A stretch of 30,908 bases of DNA from Borrelia hermsii DAH (lineage in GTDB: Bacteria; Spirochaetota; Spirochaetia; Borreliales; Borreliaceae): positions 1 through 30,908 of the forward strand of contig NZ_CP073146.1 in NCBI RefSeq assembly GCF_023035675.1, in the 5' to 3' direction. Below, in pieces: positions 1-8,207 of this stretch (position 1 is its first letter; every line of letters starts with the position of its first letter). Made by a program: the position numbers and the translations under genes. The notes beneath the pieces were generated by a model, which was given only the letters and a program-made list of their open reading frames with translations, ran no database searches and was not told where the DNA came from.

Positions 1-49
1 TATAATTTGTTATTAGTATGAGATTCTTTGAATTATAATATTGACTAAA

Positions 50-100
50 GTTGCTATGAAAATGCACCATAGTTGTCACGAAAATATACCAAAGTTGACA
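50..100 (+). repeat. 22-bp iteron-like direct repeats
   Basis: Two consecutive 22-bp units, at 50-71 and 72-93, each begin with GTTG and share about 17 of 22 positions, including GAAAAT and ACCA cores. A third GTTG start at 94 keeps the exact 22-bp spacing (about two helical turns) and runs into the -35 box at 95-100. Such phased repeats usually bind a repressor or replication protein. The binding protein is unknown; the downstream gene product is one candidate. Confidence 0.55.
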
Positions 101-122
101 TTTTTATAAATAGATATATATT
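95..122 (+). promoter_or_regulatory. Sigma-70 type promoter for the first gene
   Basis: A consensus TTGACA at 95-100 is followed after 16 bp by TATATT at 117-122. Transcription would start near 129-131, on or next to the ATG at 131, so the mRNA may be leaderless. No Shine-Dalgarno sequence is visible before that ATG. The -35 box lies in the third iteron-like repeat, so a protein bound there would affect transcription. Confidence 0.5.
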
Positions 123-130
123 TCTATACA

Positions 131-934
131 ATGATTAGTATAAAAAATATTTTTAATAAAATCAAATCTAAAAAATTTATTACCAAAATATCTACTACCG
201 ATTCACTTGAAATAAATCCTAAAGAAATTATTTCTTTCTCTAAAAATTATTTCTTACTATCAAATAGTACAGAACTTAAATCAATTGGCATTATCCTCTC
301 TTCCGGTATACCTCTGTCCACTCTAAATAACAAAAATTTTACTATCACTAACTTTACAGATAATATTATTTCTTATACTTTATCTTCTGGTTTACAAATT
401 AAAAAGCATACTTTGTTTAACCCAAAACTAATTACAAACGCCATTTATTCTCTAAAAAAGCTTAATTCTACTATCCTTGCTTGGAAAATTAATCGTATTC
501 TTAAAAAACTATTCCTAGCAAACATCACCTCTAAACATCTAGAATCCATTTACTATACTATTCTTAATTCCTCCCATAGAAAAAATGCTTTTTGCTTTTA
601 TAACCACTCCTCTTCACAAAATCTAAAACATAAGCATATCAAACTTGTAAGCAAAACTACTCCTCTAAATAGCTATAAAAACTTAAAGTTTATTAATTCT
701 TTTCAATCATTACGCATACATACTTCTAATTTACTATTCTATAAAAATAGCAATAATAAATTGTACTCTAATATTGCTACCCTAATTGAATCCTTTTTCC
801 TTGATAATAAATCAAGTAAAAACTTACATACACTCAAATCTTATATTAATCTACACCTCAAACAACTTGGTATTAATTATAAATTAACTAATAGGATTCA
901 AAAACAACTATTCTCTCATATCCTTTTGCAATAA
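131..934 (+). CDS. Unknown Lys/Ser/Asn-rich protein upstream of bdr
   Basis: I do not recognise this 267-residue protein. It has no signal peptide, clear membrane segment or catalytic motif, and is rich in Lys, Ser, Asn, Ile and Leu with a basic character. The start is the first ATG of a long open frame directly after a good promoter, without a ribosome binding site. The coding strand is strikingly poor in G and relatively rich in C, unlike the bdr gene 30 bp downstream on the same strand, which suggests a different history or past inversion. The iteron-like repeats in its promoter would fit a DNA-binding autoregulator or a phage/plasmid gene, but that is inference. The uninterrupted length argues that it is real. 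Confidence 0.6.
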   Translation: MISIKNIFNKIKSKKFITKISTTDSLEINPKEIISFSKNYFLLSNSTELKSIGIILSSGIPLSTLNNKNFTITNFTDNIISYTLSSGLQIKKHTLFNPKLITNAIYSLKKLNSTILAWKINRILKKLFLANITSKHLESIYYTILNSSHRKNAFCFYNHSSSQNLKHKHIKLVSKTTPLNSYKNLKFINSFQSLRIHTSNLLFYKNSNNKLYSNIATLIESFFLDNKSSKNLHTLKSYINLHLKQLGINYKLTNRIQKQLFSHILLQ

Positions 935-964
935 AACAATGTATAATACTTATAAGGAGATTTT

Positions 965-1627
965 ATGGGACTTCCTCAACCGATAGTTACTCAACAAATG
1001 GTTATCGCTGAACTTGTTAAAGCTGGTATTGATAGAGATATTGCTACTGATTTGTCTTACAGATATTATCGTAATGAGCTTACTTATAAAGATATTGAGT
1101 ATTTAGAGACTACTTTTAACCTTAAGCTTGAAAAGGTTGGAGCAAGTCTAAAATCTGACATTAAAGACCTTGATAACAAGATTGATACTGTTGAGAATAA
1201 TCTTAACATCAAGATTGATAACGTTAGAAATGAATTAAAATCTGACATTAAAGACCTTGATAACAAGATTGATACTGTTGAGAATAATCTTAACATCAAG
1301 ATTGATAACGTTAGAAATGAATTAAAATCTGACATTAAAGACCTTGATAACAAGATTGATAACGTTAGAAATGAATTAAAATCTGATATTAAAGACCTTG
1401 ATAACAAGATTGATACTGTTGAGAATAATCTTAACATCAAGATTGATAACGTTAGAAATGAATTAAAATCTGATATTAAAGACCTTGATAACAAGATTGA
1501 TGTTAACAAAATGGAACTTAAGAGCACATTAAGACTTCATAATTGGATGTTTGGGACTATTATTACACTTAATATAGGAATTTTTTTAACATTAATTTCA
1601 ATTATTAATTCAGTTTTTGGCAAGTAA
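965..1627 (+). CDS. bdr: Bdr family repeat protein
   Basis: Bdr (Borrelia direct repeat) proteins are plasmid-encoded membrane-anchored proteins of unknown function found in all Borrelia, often linked to cp32-type prophage. This 220-residue protein has the conserved N-terminal part with the SYRYYRNELTYKDIEYLE motif (about residues 31-48). A repeat domain of KSDIKDLDNKID-type units follows (residues 63-179), probably coiled coil. A single C-terminal membrane helix (about 193-216) ends in a short Lys tail. The ATG is preceded by AAGGAG at good spacing, and a TATAAT lies at 942-947. No partner gene is evident; the gene stands between an unknown gene and a probable terminator. Confidence 0.93.
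   Translation: MGLPQPIVTQQMVIAELVKAGIDRDIATDLSYRYYRNELTYKDIEYLETTFNLKLEKVGASLKSDIKDLDNKIDTVENNLNIKIDNVRNELKSDIKDLDNKIDTVENNLNIKIDNVRNELKSDIKDLDNKIDNVRNELKSDIKDLDNKIDTVENNLNIKIDNVRNELKSDIKDLDNKIDVNKMELKSTLRLHNWMFGTIITLNIGIFLTLISIINSVFGK
1151..1501 (+). repeat. Intragenic Bdr tandem repeats
   Basis: The repeat domain consists of 87-bp units (29 codons) at 1151-1237, 1238-1324 and 1379-1465. A 54-bp unit at 1325-1378 lacks the 11 central codons, and a partial unit ends at about 1501. The copies are almost identical at DNA level, so unit number can change by slippage or recombination. Confidence 0.9.
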
Positions 1628-1678
1628 ATGCGGATTACTAATCTTGTAGTCAAAGACCATAGAATTAGCAATCCACAT
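1628..1678 (+). terminator. Probable terminator after bdr
   Basis: A 15-nt arm at 1628-1642 (ATGCGGATTACTAAT) faces its near-complement at 1664-1678, with 13 of 15 positions paired. It sits just after the bdr stop codon, between bdr and the convergent gene ending at 1699. There is no strong U tract, so the terminator call is tentative. Confidence 0.4.
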
Positions 1679-1698
1679 AAATCAAAATAGCATTAACC

Positions 1699-2175
1699 CT
1701 AAGGGCTTGCTGACTTAGCTTTTTTAGCAGTCTTAACTTGCTTAGCTTGTAATTTCCCTTCAGAAGCTTCTTCTGTCTCTAAGGAGCCAACATCCCCAGA
1801 CCCCTTAATAACAACCTCAGGATTCTTATCAACAACCCTTTTTTCTAAGTTACCAAGAAATATTTCCTTATAATCTTCATGAATCCTATCCAAAATATTA
1901 TTCATCAAAGAACCACGCTTTGTTTCACAATAATAATCATCATTGCCTATTTTATTAATCATAATGTCAAGATCATCTGTATATTTCTTTGTTACCCAAT
2001 CTTTAACGTATGCATATACATATTCATAGTCAATGTCTGCAGGGCTAAGTATTGGAAAATTAATTATTGTATCGTCTGCTCTCTTAGACTGCACTTCATC
2101 GCTCATATAGGTATTCCAAAACCTATGGCGCTTTATATATAGCCTTCTTGCTAGATATTTCAAACTAAACCTCAT
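1699..2175 (-). CDS. Conserved hypothetical, probable cp32/phage-type protein
   Basis: This 158-residue protein has no signal peptide or membrane segment. The basic N-terminus (RFSLKYLARRLYIKRHRFW) is followed by an acidic, Tyr-rich middle and a low-complexity Lys/Ala tail. I chose the ATG at 2175 because AAGGAG stands 7 nt upstream; an in-frame ATG at 2193 lies inside the preceding gene. That preceding gene stops at 2177, one base before this start, so the two are probably translationally coupled. The layout and sequence style resemble the uncharacterised structural-block genes of Borrelia cp32 prophage. That affiliation is inference and I cannot name the family. Confidence 0.6.
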   Translation of the reverse strand: MRFSLKYLARRLYIKRHRFWNTYMSDEVQSKRADDTIINFPILSPADIDYEYVYAYVKDWVTKKYTDDLDIMINKIGNDDYYCETKRGSLMNNILDRIHEDYKEIFLGNLEKRVVDKNPEVVIKGSGDVGSLETEEASEGKLQAKQVKTAKKAKSASP

Positions 2176-2176
2176 G

Positions 2177-2770
2177 TCATATCTCCTTTTCACCTAAAAT
2201 TTGATTCTGTTCTTCATTTGGAAGCATGATCCCTAAATTAGCTATAGAAATTCCCTTGGTAGTCTTAAATCCTTCAAAATTATTCTTAAGCACAATCTCA
2301 ACCGGACGTGGTGGATTATGCATACTCTCATAGAGTGCTGAATTATCTCTATTATTCTCTATATCAACTCCCATATCCACTACCCTACTTTTCTCTAAAG
2401 TAGCAAGCATACTTTCCCTAGCACGGTCTTTTAGATAAGCTTCATCTTCCCTAGCCTTTCTTAAACGCTCTTCCCTTTCTTTAGCTTCACGTTCAAACAA
2501 CTTACTCAAATATTCTTCCCTTCTCTTTATTTCAAGCCTGCGCTTTTCTTTTCTCTCATTTTCTATTCTTTCTGCCTCTTCAGGTTTCAATTGATTTATT
2601 ATCTCTTTTGCTTTAATATCGGAAGCCTTTTTCCTAACTCGTATATGCCCGCCATAAGTCTCTTTAGGAACACAATTAAACTTATACTTATTTGGGTACC
2701 AATCTCTAAATCTTCCCTCCCATATGAGCTCATAATCGCTAATCACGCCATCTTTACGCTTCATCATCAT
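2177..2770 (-). CDS. 5'-truncated hypothetical protein, probable phage origin
   Basis: 197 residues are counted from the first ATG, but the frame stays open upstream to an in-frame TGA at 2900-2902. The extra ~43 codons look genuinely coding (for example YKGEYNIEDTLEHFLKQF) and contain no start codon. The triple ATG at 2770 has no ribosome binding site. The gene has therefore probably lost its true 5' end where it now abuts vlp-derived DNA near 2900. The central part (about residues 45-115) is very rich in Glu, Lys and Arg and likely forms a long charged helix. It is followed by the coupled gene ending at 1699. Function unknown; without its start it is probably not expressed normally. Confidence 0.55.
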   Translation of the reverse strand: MMMKRKDGVISDYELIWEGRFRDWYPNKYKFNCVPKETYGGHIRVRKKASDIKAKEIINQLKPEEAERIENERKEKRRLEIKRREEYLSKLFEREAKEREERLRKAREDEAYLKDRARESMLATLEKSRVVDMGVDIENNRDNSALYESMHNPPRPVEIVLKNNFEGFKTTKGISIANLGIMLPNEEQNQILGEKEI

Positions 2771-2902
2771 CCATACTTTGTATTTACACCTATTGCTAAA
2801 TTGCTTTAGGAAATGCTCTAAGGTATCTTCAATATTGTATTCACCTTTGTACTCAAGATTGATGTCTCTAGATTGATTAATGCATTTATGTAAGTTACAT
2901 CA

Positions 2903-3164
2903 TTGTTACTTAATTCTTTACTATATTAATCGAAATATCGTTATTAGCAGCATTACCAGATTCAGCAATAACTTGAAAAAAATATCAACACCGCTTACAG
3001 CCCCAATTGATGCACTAACTACTGCGGTTTGCGCTCCTTCAGCACCATTGGCTTTCGCAGCCATAGAGATAAAAAGACAACTTTAGGATCCTCTACAGGA
3101 CCGCTATTACAGCTTACTAATACCAAAAATAAAGTCATTATTATTGCACATTTCCATGCCTCAT
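2903..3164 (-). pseudogene. vlp fragment with large internal deletion
   Basis: Read leftward, the segment begins with a decayed vlp leader (ATG at 3162-3164, then [15 protein letters not shown] in a shifted frame) and a few mature residues (VEDPK). It then jumps at about 3050 to the middle/C-terminal part of a Vlp (SASIGAVSGVDI-like) and stops abruptly near 2903 against the phage-type gene. It cannot encode a Vlp, but it marks a deletion within one cassette and a recombination edge. Confidence 0.7.
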
Positions 3165-3269
3165 TTTTCTTATGCATTACCTTCAGCATTATCATTGGTA
3201 AACAATTTTCCTGCTTTATAAAAGGCAAAAAAGAGTTTTCTTTAAATGACTTTTTTTTAGTTATTAGTA

Positions 3270-4195
3270 TTAAGCTTTAGGGGTTATCTGATCAGGAGCA
3301 ATAGGAGTACAATTAAGACTAATTTTCATAGAGTCCTTAACTGTTTTAAGTCCTACATCAAGAGTTTTTCTTATTAGTAATAGTTAATGTATCTAATGCA
3401 TTAATAACTGCACTTACAGCTGCCCCTTTTAACTTGGGGTAGTAATATCAACAGCAGTAGGCATCACTAGCACTACATCTTTAGCCATCGCTCTTAATGC
3501 CATACCTCCTGCAACTTCCGCATTTAAGGGCAGAACCAACATTACCAGTTGTTTATATAGCTAATTTAACAACATCACCATTATCTTTAACAAGAGCTTT
3601 TAGTATGTCAGCTCCAGTTACTTGCTCCAACTGCTTTAGCTGAATCGATTGCTGCCTTCTTTGAATTGGCAGCAGCATTACCAACATTAGCAGCAAACAA
3701 TTTTCCTGCTTCACCATCAACAGCAGCAGTTCTTGCGGTAAGACCATCAGCTCTTTTATCGGTACCTATATCAGCATTTCCTTCTTTTCCAAGTACTATA
3801 TTTGCTATATCTTTATTCCCCCTTAATAGACTATCAATCCCAATCCCAGCAGCACCGCCAGTATTGTCTCAACAGCAACATTATCAAGTAGGTCACCAGC
3901 ATCAGCACCAACACAGCAGCATTATTGCCAATTAGTTCGTACCCTCAATACCAATTAGCCTCGATTGCAGGCTTTGCTCTTTCTATTATCTTACTAGATC
4001 TTACTACGTGTATTATCAATTAGTGTTTTTATTGCGGTCTCTACTCCAACCGCGTTAAGATTACCTTCACTTTTCATGTATAAAACTATTTTCTCAAGCT
4101 TTGTCTTAATATCTGTTACAGTACCTTGGATTCTCTTAAAGTAATTTCCAACATCTACCCCAATTTCCCTTTTGCTGCCCTTACCACACATTTAG
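3270..4195 (-). pseudogene. vlp pseudogene lacking its 5' end
   Basis: Degenerate Vlp (variable large protein, VlsE-like surface lipoprotein) coding sequence. It starts inside the N-terminal domain ([21 protein letters not shown] at about 4150-4085) and continues through the Ala/Gly-rich variable region. It ends with the typical tail (MKISLN, then [11 protein letters not shown]) and a TAA at 3270-3272. Several frameshifts and stops break it (for example near 3430, 3640, 3870 and 3960). Signal peptide and start are missing; the 5' edge at 4195 joins the DHS-like block of the next cassette. It can only act as a recombination donor for internal segments. Confidence 0.8.
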
Positions 4196-4447
4196 CTTAC
4201 TTTTAAAGTATTAATTATTTGATTACAATAAAAACATACTCTTAATATCATACTTGCAATTATTTATATTCAATCTTTACTCATATAAACAATTTTATAT
4301 ACAAATAAACATTCCCTAAATAACATTAGAAGCTAAGAGCATTACGCTCCTAGCTTCCTATTCCTTTTTGACTTTATTTTTCCCTGCTCTTACAGCTTAC
4401 TTAATTAACTTATCTTATAATAACTACTTAAATTATTTATTCCCTAG
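4196..4447 (-). repeat. DHS-like 3' block, copy A
   Basis: About 250 bp downstream of the leftward vsp. Nearly the same sequence recurs at 7197-7448, 15931-16182, 16964-17216 and, in part, 19850-20054. A stem-loop lies at 4329-4357: arms GAAGCTAAGAGC and GCTCCTAGCTTC, loop ATTAC, one mismatch. Position and repetition fit the downstream homology sequence that guides vmp recombination in relapsing-fever Borrelia; the stem-loop may also end transcription. Confidence 0.7.
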
Positions 4448-5071
4448 TTAGTTATTTTGAGAAGGTTTTTCTACCTTAACAGGAACTGTAAGCTCTGTAA
4501 TTGCAGCTTCTACTTCACCCTCAGCTGCCTTTAACAAGGCATCAACTGCTGTGTTGAGCTTGCCAAGTTCTTCCGCTCCATTCTCCCCATTAACTTGATT
4601 TACGCGATCTATAGCTTTTTTTGCATTATCATCTGTAGTAGCTCCATCTGCAGCTCCCAAAACAACATGTTTATCTTTTAACTTCTTTGTAAATGCTTTA
4701 ACCTTAGCATCCACATCTTGAACTTTTTCATTTAAGCCTTTAAGGAATCCTGCTACTTGCAACTCTCCTAATTTTTTTTCCACAGCTTCAGCAACACTAA
4801 CCACCCCTGCAATTAATGAGCCATTCTTATCAGCTATGGCTTCCAAAGTTCCATCATTTTTAATCTTTTTTCCAATAGCTTTAGCAAGCTCATCAATAGA
4901 CTTAACTAAAGTCTCTATTTCTTTAACACTTGCTGCAAAAGCACTAGCCTCTTTGATCTTTTTACTTATCTTTGCCAAATCAAGTACTGTTCCGTCAGAC
5001 TTAGCTACTTCGTCACTTTTAAGCTCTGGCCCTCCATTATTACATGACATAAACACCATAAACAAAGTCAT
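4448..5071 (-). CDS. vsp: Silent vsp (variable small protein, OspC-like), leader truncated
   Basis: Vsp proteins are abundant helical surface lipoproteins that switch during relapsing fever. The frame carries the family core ([20 protein letters not shown], then [14 protein letters not shown]) and the usual C-terminus ([10 protein letters not shown]). The first ATG gives [13 protein letters not shown]: the lipobox Cys is present, but the positively charged MRKRISAII start seen in intact copies is not. Upstream, the codons for KRISAII remain, preceded by an in-frame TAG and with no start codon or Shine-Dalgarno. It is therefore probably an unexpressed archive cassette whose mature part is intact. 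A DHS-like block follows directly. Confidence 0.88.
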   Translation of the reverse strand: MTLFMVFMSCNNGGPELKSDEVAKSDGTVLDLAKISKKIKEASAFAASVKEIETLVKSIDELAKAIGKKIKNDGTLEAIADKNGSLIAGVVSVAEAVEKKLGELQVAGFLKGLNEKVQDVDAKVKAFTKKLKDKHVVLGAADGATTDDNAKKAIDRVNQVNGENGAEELGKLNTAVDALLKAAEGEVEAAITELTVPVKVEKPSQNN

Positions 5072-5133
5072 TATTATTGCACTTATTCTTTTCCACTATT
5101 ATATTTAACTTCTTATTTTACTTAAAACAAAGT

Positions 5134-5172
5134 AGAAGGCAACCTAGATCCATCTCTCTAAGATTGCCTTCT
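5134..5172 (-). terminator. Terminator of the vlp ending at 5226
   Basis: Perfect 9-bp arms AGAAGGCAA (5134-5142) and TTGCCTTCT (5164-5172), with further partial pairing outside. On the minus strand the stem is followed by a T-rich run (ACTTTGTTTTAAG). Confidence 0.55.
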
Positions 5173-5225
5173 GCTTTTATTCTTCAATAATCTAAATTTA
5201 CTATTTATCTTATTAATCTGCCTTC

Positions 5226-6335
5226 TCACTTACTTGATTCTGAAACTGGCTCTTGTGAACCTCTTGCTTTATCTATTTTTTCTTTTGCTTTCTCAAGAAC
5301 ATTCTTTACTGTCTTCTTAATTACATCTTCTACCGCTCTTAACAGCTTATTTGCTGCAGCCACTCCTACTCCTTGTACTTCTTTCCCCCCTCCTGTAGCA
5401 TTATCTGCTGCTCCTGCTGCTAATTTACCTGTCTTCACTAATGAACGTAATGCTATTCCTCCTGCTACTGCTGCTGCTTTTGGAGTATTTGCACCTGCTA
5501 AGTGAGCATCTGAACCTCCTTTTGCAAAAGAAATTGCACTTGTATTTCCATCTGCAGCTGCTGCTAGCTGCGCATCATTCTCTCCTGATTTAACTATTGA
5601 GCTTAACATCTCTTCACCACTTACGCTTGATAGTATTGCTGCTGCTTTAGCTACATCTGCTGCTGCTGGATTACCACCACTTGTAGCTAATATCTTAGCA
5701 CCCTCTTTATTATCTGCTCCTCCATTTGCTTGTAGTGTAGTAGCTCCTATTTTTAATGCTTTAACACCTGCATCTGTTGCTGCTTTGACTATTTCTTGCA
5801 ATGCTTTAAAAGCTTTCCTTAATTCATCATCAGCTGCTGTTGTTCCTGAACCAGCAGCATTATTTGCATAACCTACTGGATTAGAATCGCCTATTGTTCC
5901 TAAAGATTCTACATATCCTTTTAATGTACCTAAAACTTCCTTAGCTTCATTAACCGCTTCTCTAATTGGATTTTTTGATGAATCGCTTTTATCAACACCT
6001 GTTTCTGCTTTTACTGCTACTTGTTCCAAGTCATTTGACGCCTCTCCAAGCTTCGCACCTAGGCTGTTAAAATAACCTCCTACTTCTTGCTTAGTTGTAT
6101 CTGATTTTGCAGTAAATCCCAACACATCTGACACTAACTCTATAAATGCGTAAAAAGCATTCTCCGCACTCCTACCTAATTCCATTAGTGAATTGCCTAA
6201 ATTTCCATTTACTCCTCCTGATACTCCGGTCTTACCTGCTTCTGGTTGTTGTCCACAACCTATCATTAGAACAACTGTCATAATAATTATACTTATATTT
6301 AACTTATTAATTATTGCACTTATTCTTTTTCTCAT
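5226..6335 (-). CDS. vlp: Vlp (variable large protein), CGQQPEAGK subfamily
   Basis: A complete 369-residue Vlp, the normal length for this VlsE-related surface lipoprotein. The signal peptide runs to a lipobox with MIGC at about residues 24-27. The mature start (GQQPEAGKTG) is characteristic of one Vlp subfamily. A helical N-terminal domain (GRSAENAFYAFIELVSDVLG, then EVGGYFNSLGAKL) precedes a long Ala/Gly/Asn-rich variable region (about 150-310) and a conserved C-terminal helix (KLLRAVEDVIKKTVKNVL). The start is the ATG 12 nt after a GAGG Shine-Dalgarno in the common GGCACGTAAAAAAATG context. No frameshift is present. It may be expressible, but more likely it is an archive copy, since no strong promoter is visible upstream. 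Confidence 0.92.
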   Translation of the reverse strand: MRKRISAIINKLNISIIIMTVVLMIGCGQQPEAGKTGVSGGVNGNLGNSLMELGRSAENAFYAFIELVSDVLGFTAKSDTTKQEVGGYFNSLGAKLGEASNDLEQVAVKAETGVDKSDSSKNPIREAVNEAKEVLGTLKGYVESLGTIGDSNPVGYANNAAGSGTTAADDELRKAFKALQEIVKAATDAGVKALKIGATTLQANGGADNKEGAKILATSGGNPAAADVAKAAAILSSVSGEEMLSSIVKSGENDAQLAAAADGNTSAISFAKGGSDAHLAGANTPKAAAVAGGIALRSLVKTGKLAAGAADNATGGGKEVQGVGVAAANKLLRAVEDVIKKTVKNVLEKAKEKIDKARGSQEPVSESSK

Positions 6336-6370
6336 TTTTTTACGTGCCTCTCTTTAACTTATGCATTGTC

Positions 6371-6518
6371 TAACTAAGGGAATAAATAATTTAAGAAGTT
6401 ATTATAAGATAAGTTAATTAAGTAAAGGGTAAAAGCCAGGAAAAATAAAGTCATTTAAGGAAAACTCTTTTCTTGTTTTCGGCACAGGAAACTATTAGCT
6501 AACGATAGTTCTGATGAT
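6371..6518 (+). repeat. 148-bp inverted copy of vmp flanking DNA
   Basis: This stretch is nearly identical, in reverse complement, to 19031-19179: part of a DHS-like block plus the flank carrying AAAGTCATTTAAGGAAAACT. It lies in the opposite orientation to the surrounding leftward cassettes and ends exactly before the stop codon of the vsp pseudogene at 6519. Confidence 0.85.
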
Positions 6519-7155
6519 TTAGTTATTTTGAACAGGTATTGCTACCTTAACAGGAATAATTGCAGCTTATACTTCTTCGTTAACAACCTCTAACAACTCA
6601 CCTATTGATTTGTTAAGTTTACAAGTTCAGCACCACCTTTTTCTCCAGCAGGATTATTTACTCGATCTATAGCTTTTTGCATGCTCATCTGTAGCCTCTG
6701 CTTTAGAAATATCAGAATCTGCTTTTACTTTATCCACAAATTCTTTACATTTGCTCTTAGAATCAATAATCTTTCCTTTCAGCCCTTCAGAAATTTCAGG
6801 CGTGTTCCCTAATTTTCCCAATTTAACTTTCACAGTCAACATTACTTGAAATGCTCCTGCAACTAACTCTCCATTCTTATTATTTTTACCATTATCCACT
6901 TCAAGGTCTTCGGAATTTTGCTTAATTTTCTTTCCAATAGCTTTAACGATCTCATCTATTGACTTAACCAAGGTCTCTACTTCTTTAACACTTGCTACAA
7001 AAGTACTAGCATCTTTTATTTTTTTTACTTACTTTTGCTTAATCAATTACTATCCCATCAGATTTAGTTACTTGACCTTGCTCTGCTGGTCCTGCACTAC
7101 CATAAGATATAAAAAAATAAATCATTATTATTGTACTTAATTTATTTCTTTCCAA
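6519..7155 (-). pseudogene. vsp pseudogene, sister of the copy at 19177
   Basis: A Vsp reading frame broken by an in-frame TAA and frameshifts in the 5' third (around 7020-7060) and near 6675 and 6580. The long open middle (KNNKNGELVAGAFQVMLTVK) matches the vsp at 19177-19827 almost residue for residue, so one is a duplicate of the other. At the expected lipobox the codon is TAT (SYGSAGP), so the lipidated Cys is lost, as in the sister copy. The leader start ATG is also gone. Confidence 0.85.
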
Positions 7156-7196
7156 CACCTATCCCAATTTCCCTTTTGCCCTTACCACACATTTAG

Positions 7197-7448
7197 CTTA
7201 CTTTTAAAGTATTAATTATTTGATTACAATAAAAACATACTCTTAATATCATACTTGCAATTATTTATATTCAATCTTTACTCATATAAACAATTTTATA
7301 TACAAAGAAACATTCCCTAAATAACATCAGAAGCTAAGAGCATTACGCTCCTAGCTTCCTATTCCTTTTTGACTTTATTTTTCCCTGCTCTTACAGCTTA
7401 CTTAATTAACTTATCTTATAATAACTTCTTAAATTATTTATTCCCTAG
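7197..7448 (-). repeat. DHS-like 3' block, copy B
   Basis: Nearly identical to copy A (4196-4447), with the stem-loop at 7330-7358. The ~45 bp beyond it (7150-7196) is the same vlp snippet that borders copy A, so both blocks descend from one junction. Confidence 0.75.
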
Positions 7449-8096
7449 TTAGTTATTTTGAGAAGGTTTTTCTACCTTAACAGGAGCTGTAAGCTCTTTA
7501 ATTGCAGCCTCTACTTCACCCTCAGCTGCCTTTAACAAGGCATCAACTGCTGTGTTTAACTTAATAAGCTCTTCCTTACCTTTGCCTCCAGTAACATCGC
7601 TTTTATCTATAGCATTTTTTGCATCAGAATCAGAAGCATCATTTTTACCAAGACTAGCATCCCCTCCCTTCAATTTAGTTATCAATGCTGTATTTTCGGT
7701 CTTAACAACAATAACCTTGCCCTTCACTTCATCAGAAATTCCGGCTATTTTCTCTAAAGATTCCAATTTAGTTCCTACGGCAAACATTAATTGCAATGTT
7801 CCTGCGAGTAATGATCCATTTTTATTTGCTTCAGTATCAAAGCCATCATCATCATTTTTAATTTTCTTTCCAATAGCTTTAGCAAGCTCATCTATTGACT
7901 TAACTAGAGTCTCTACTTCTTTAACGCTTTCTGCAAAAGCACTAGCCTCTTTTATCTTTTTACTTATTTTTGCTAAATCAAGTACTGTTCCGTCAGACTT
8001 AGCCACTTCGTCACTTTTAAGCTCTGGACCTCCATTATTACATGATGTAAATACCATAAATAAAGTCATTATTATTGCACTTATTCTTTTTCTCAT
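7449..8096 (-). CDS. vsp: Vsp (variable small protein), complete
   Basis: A complete 215-residue Vsp: leader [16 protein letters not shown] with lipobox Cys at residue 19, the conserved mature start ([18 protein letters not shown]), the helical core with [14 protein letters not shown], a divergent middle (about 85-165) and the conserved end KPSQNN. The ATG at 8096 lies in the common GGCACGTAAAAAAATG context with a slightly altered Shine-Dalgarno (AAGGGGC instead of AAGGAGG). Upstream homology to other cassettes stops within about 20 bp, where phage-type debris begins, and no vmp promoter is seen. It is therefore likely a silent donor with an intact protein. The nearest relative in the window is the vsp at 4448, which shares both the N-terminal region and the C-terminal 60 residues. 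Confidence 0.92.
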   Translation of the reverse strand: MRKRISAIIMTLFMVFTSCNNGGPELKSDEVAKSDGTVLDLAKISKKIKEASAFAESVKEVETLVKSIDELAKAIGKKIKNDDDGFDTEANKNGSLLAGTLQLMFAVGTKLESLEKIAGISDEVKGKVIVVKTENTALITKLKGGDASLGKNDASDSDAKNAIDKSDVTGGKGKEELIKLNTAVDALLKAAEGEVEAAIKELTAPVKVEKPSQNN

Positions 8097-8113
8097 TTTT
8101 TTACGTGCCCCTT
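8045..8113 (-). repeat. UHS-like start-region homology block
   Basis: About 60 bp covering Shine-Dalgarno, start codon and leader (GGCACGTAAAAAAATGAG, then AATAAGTGCAATAATAATGA). It is almost identical at 13556-13622 (+), 15765-15822 (-), 16798-16855 (-) and 18955-19012 (-). Decayed or cut copies lie at 20630-20680, 17812-17835, 5045-5092, 3130-3165 and 26733-26755. This matches the known upstream homology sequence at vmp 5' ends. Confidence 0.7.
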
Positions 8114-8207
8114 TTACAAGTCTCTAATACACTTCCCAATGCTCTTCAAACTTAGTTATTCCTATCATACGAGCATTAAAAACAATTTGGATGTTGCCGT
8201 TAATGAT

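Noticed and set aside
1151..1501. CRISPR-like repeat array
   Set aside because: The repeats are contiguous 87-bp coding units without unique spacers, in frame with Bdr.
1084..1527. 147-codon open frame antisense to bdr
   Set aside because: It is the mirror of the Bdr repeats (Leu/Ser repeats), with no ribosome binding site; repeated open frames opposite a repeat gene are expected.
7552..8127. 191-codon frame opposite vsp, and similar antisense frames at 4836, 15165, 15472, 18288 and 20137
   Set aside because: They follow from the base composition of vsp/vlp genes and recur opposite each cassette; none has a Shine-Dalgarno or a family signature.
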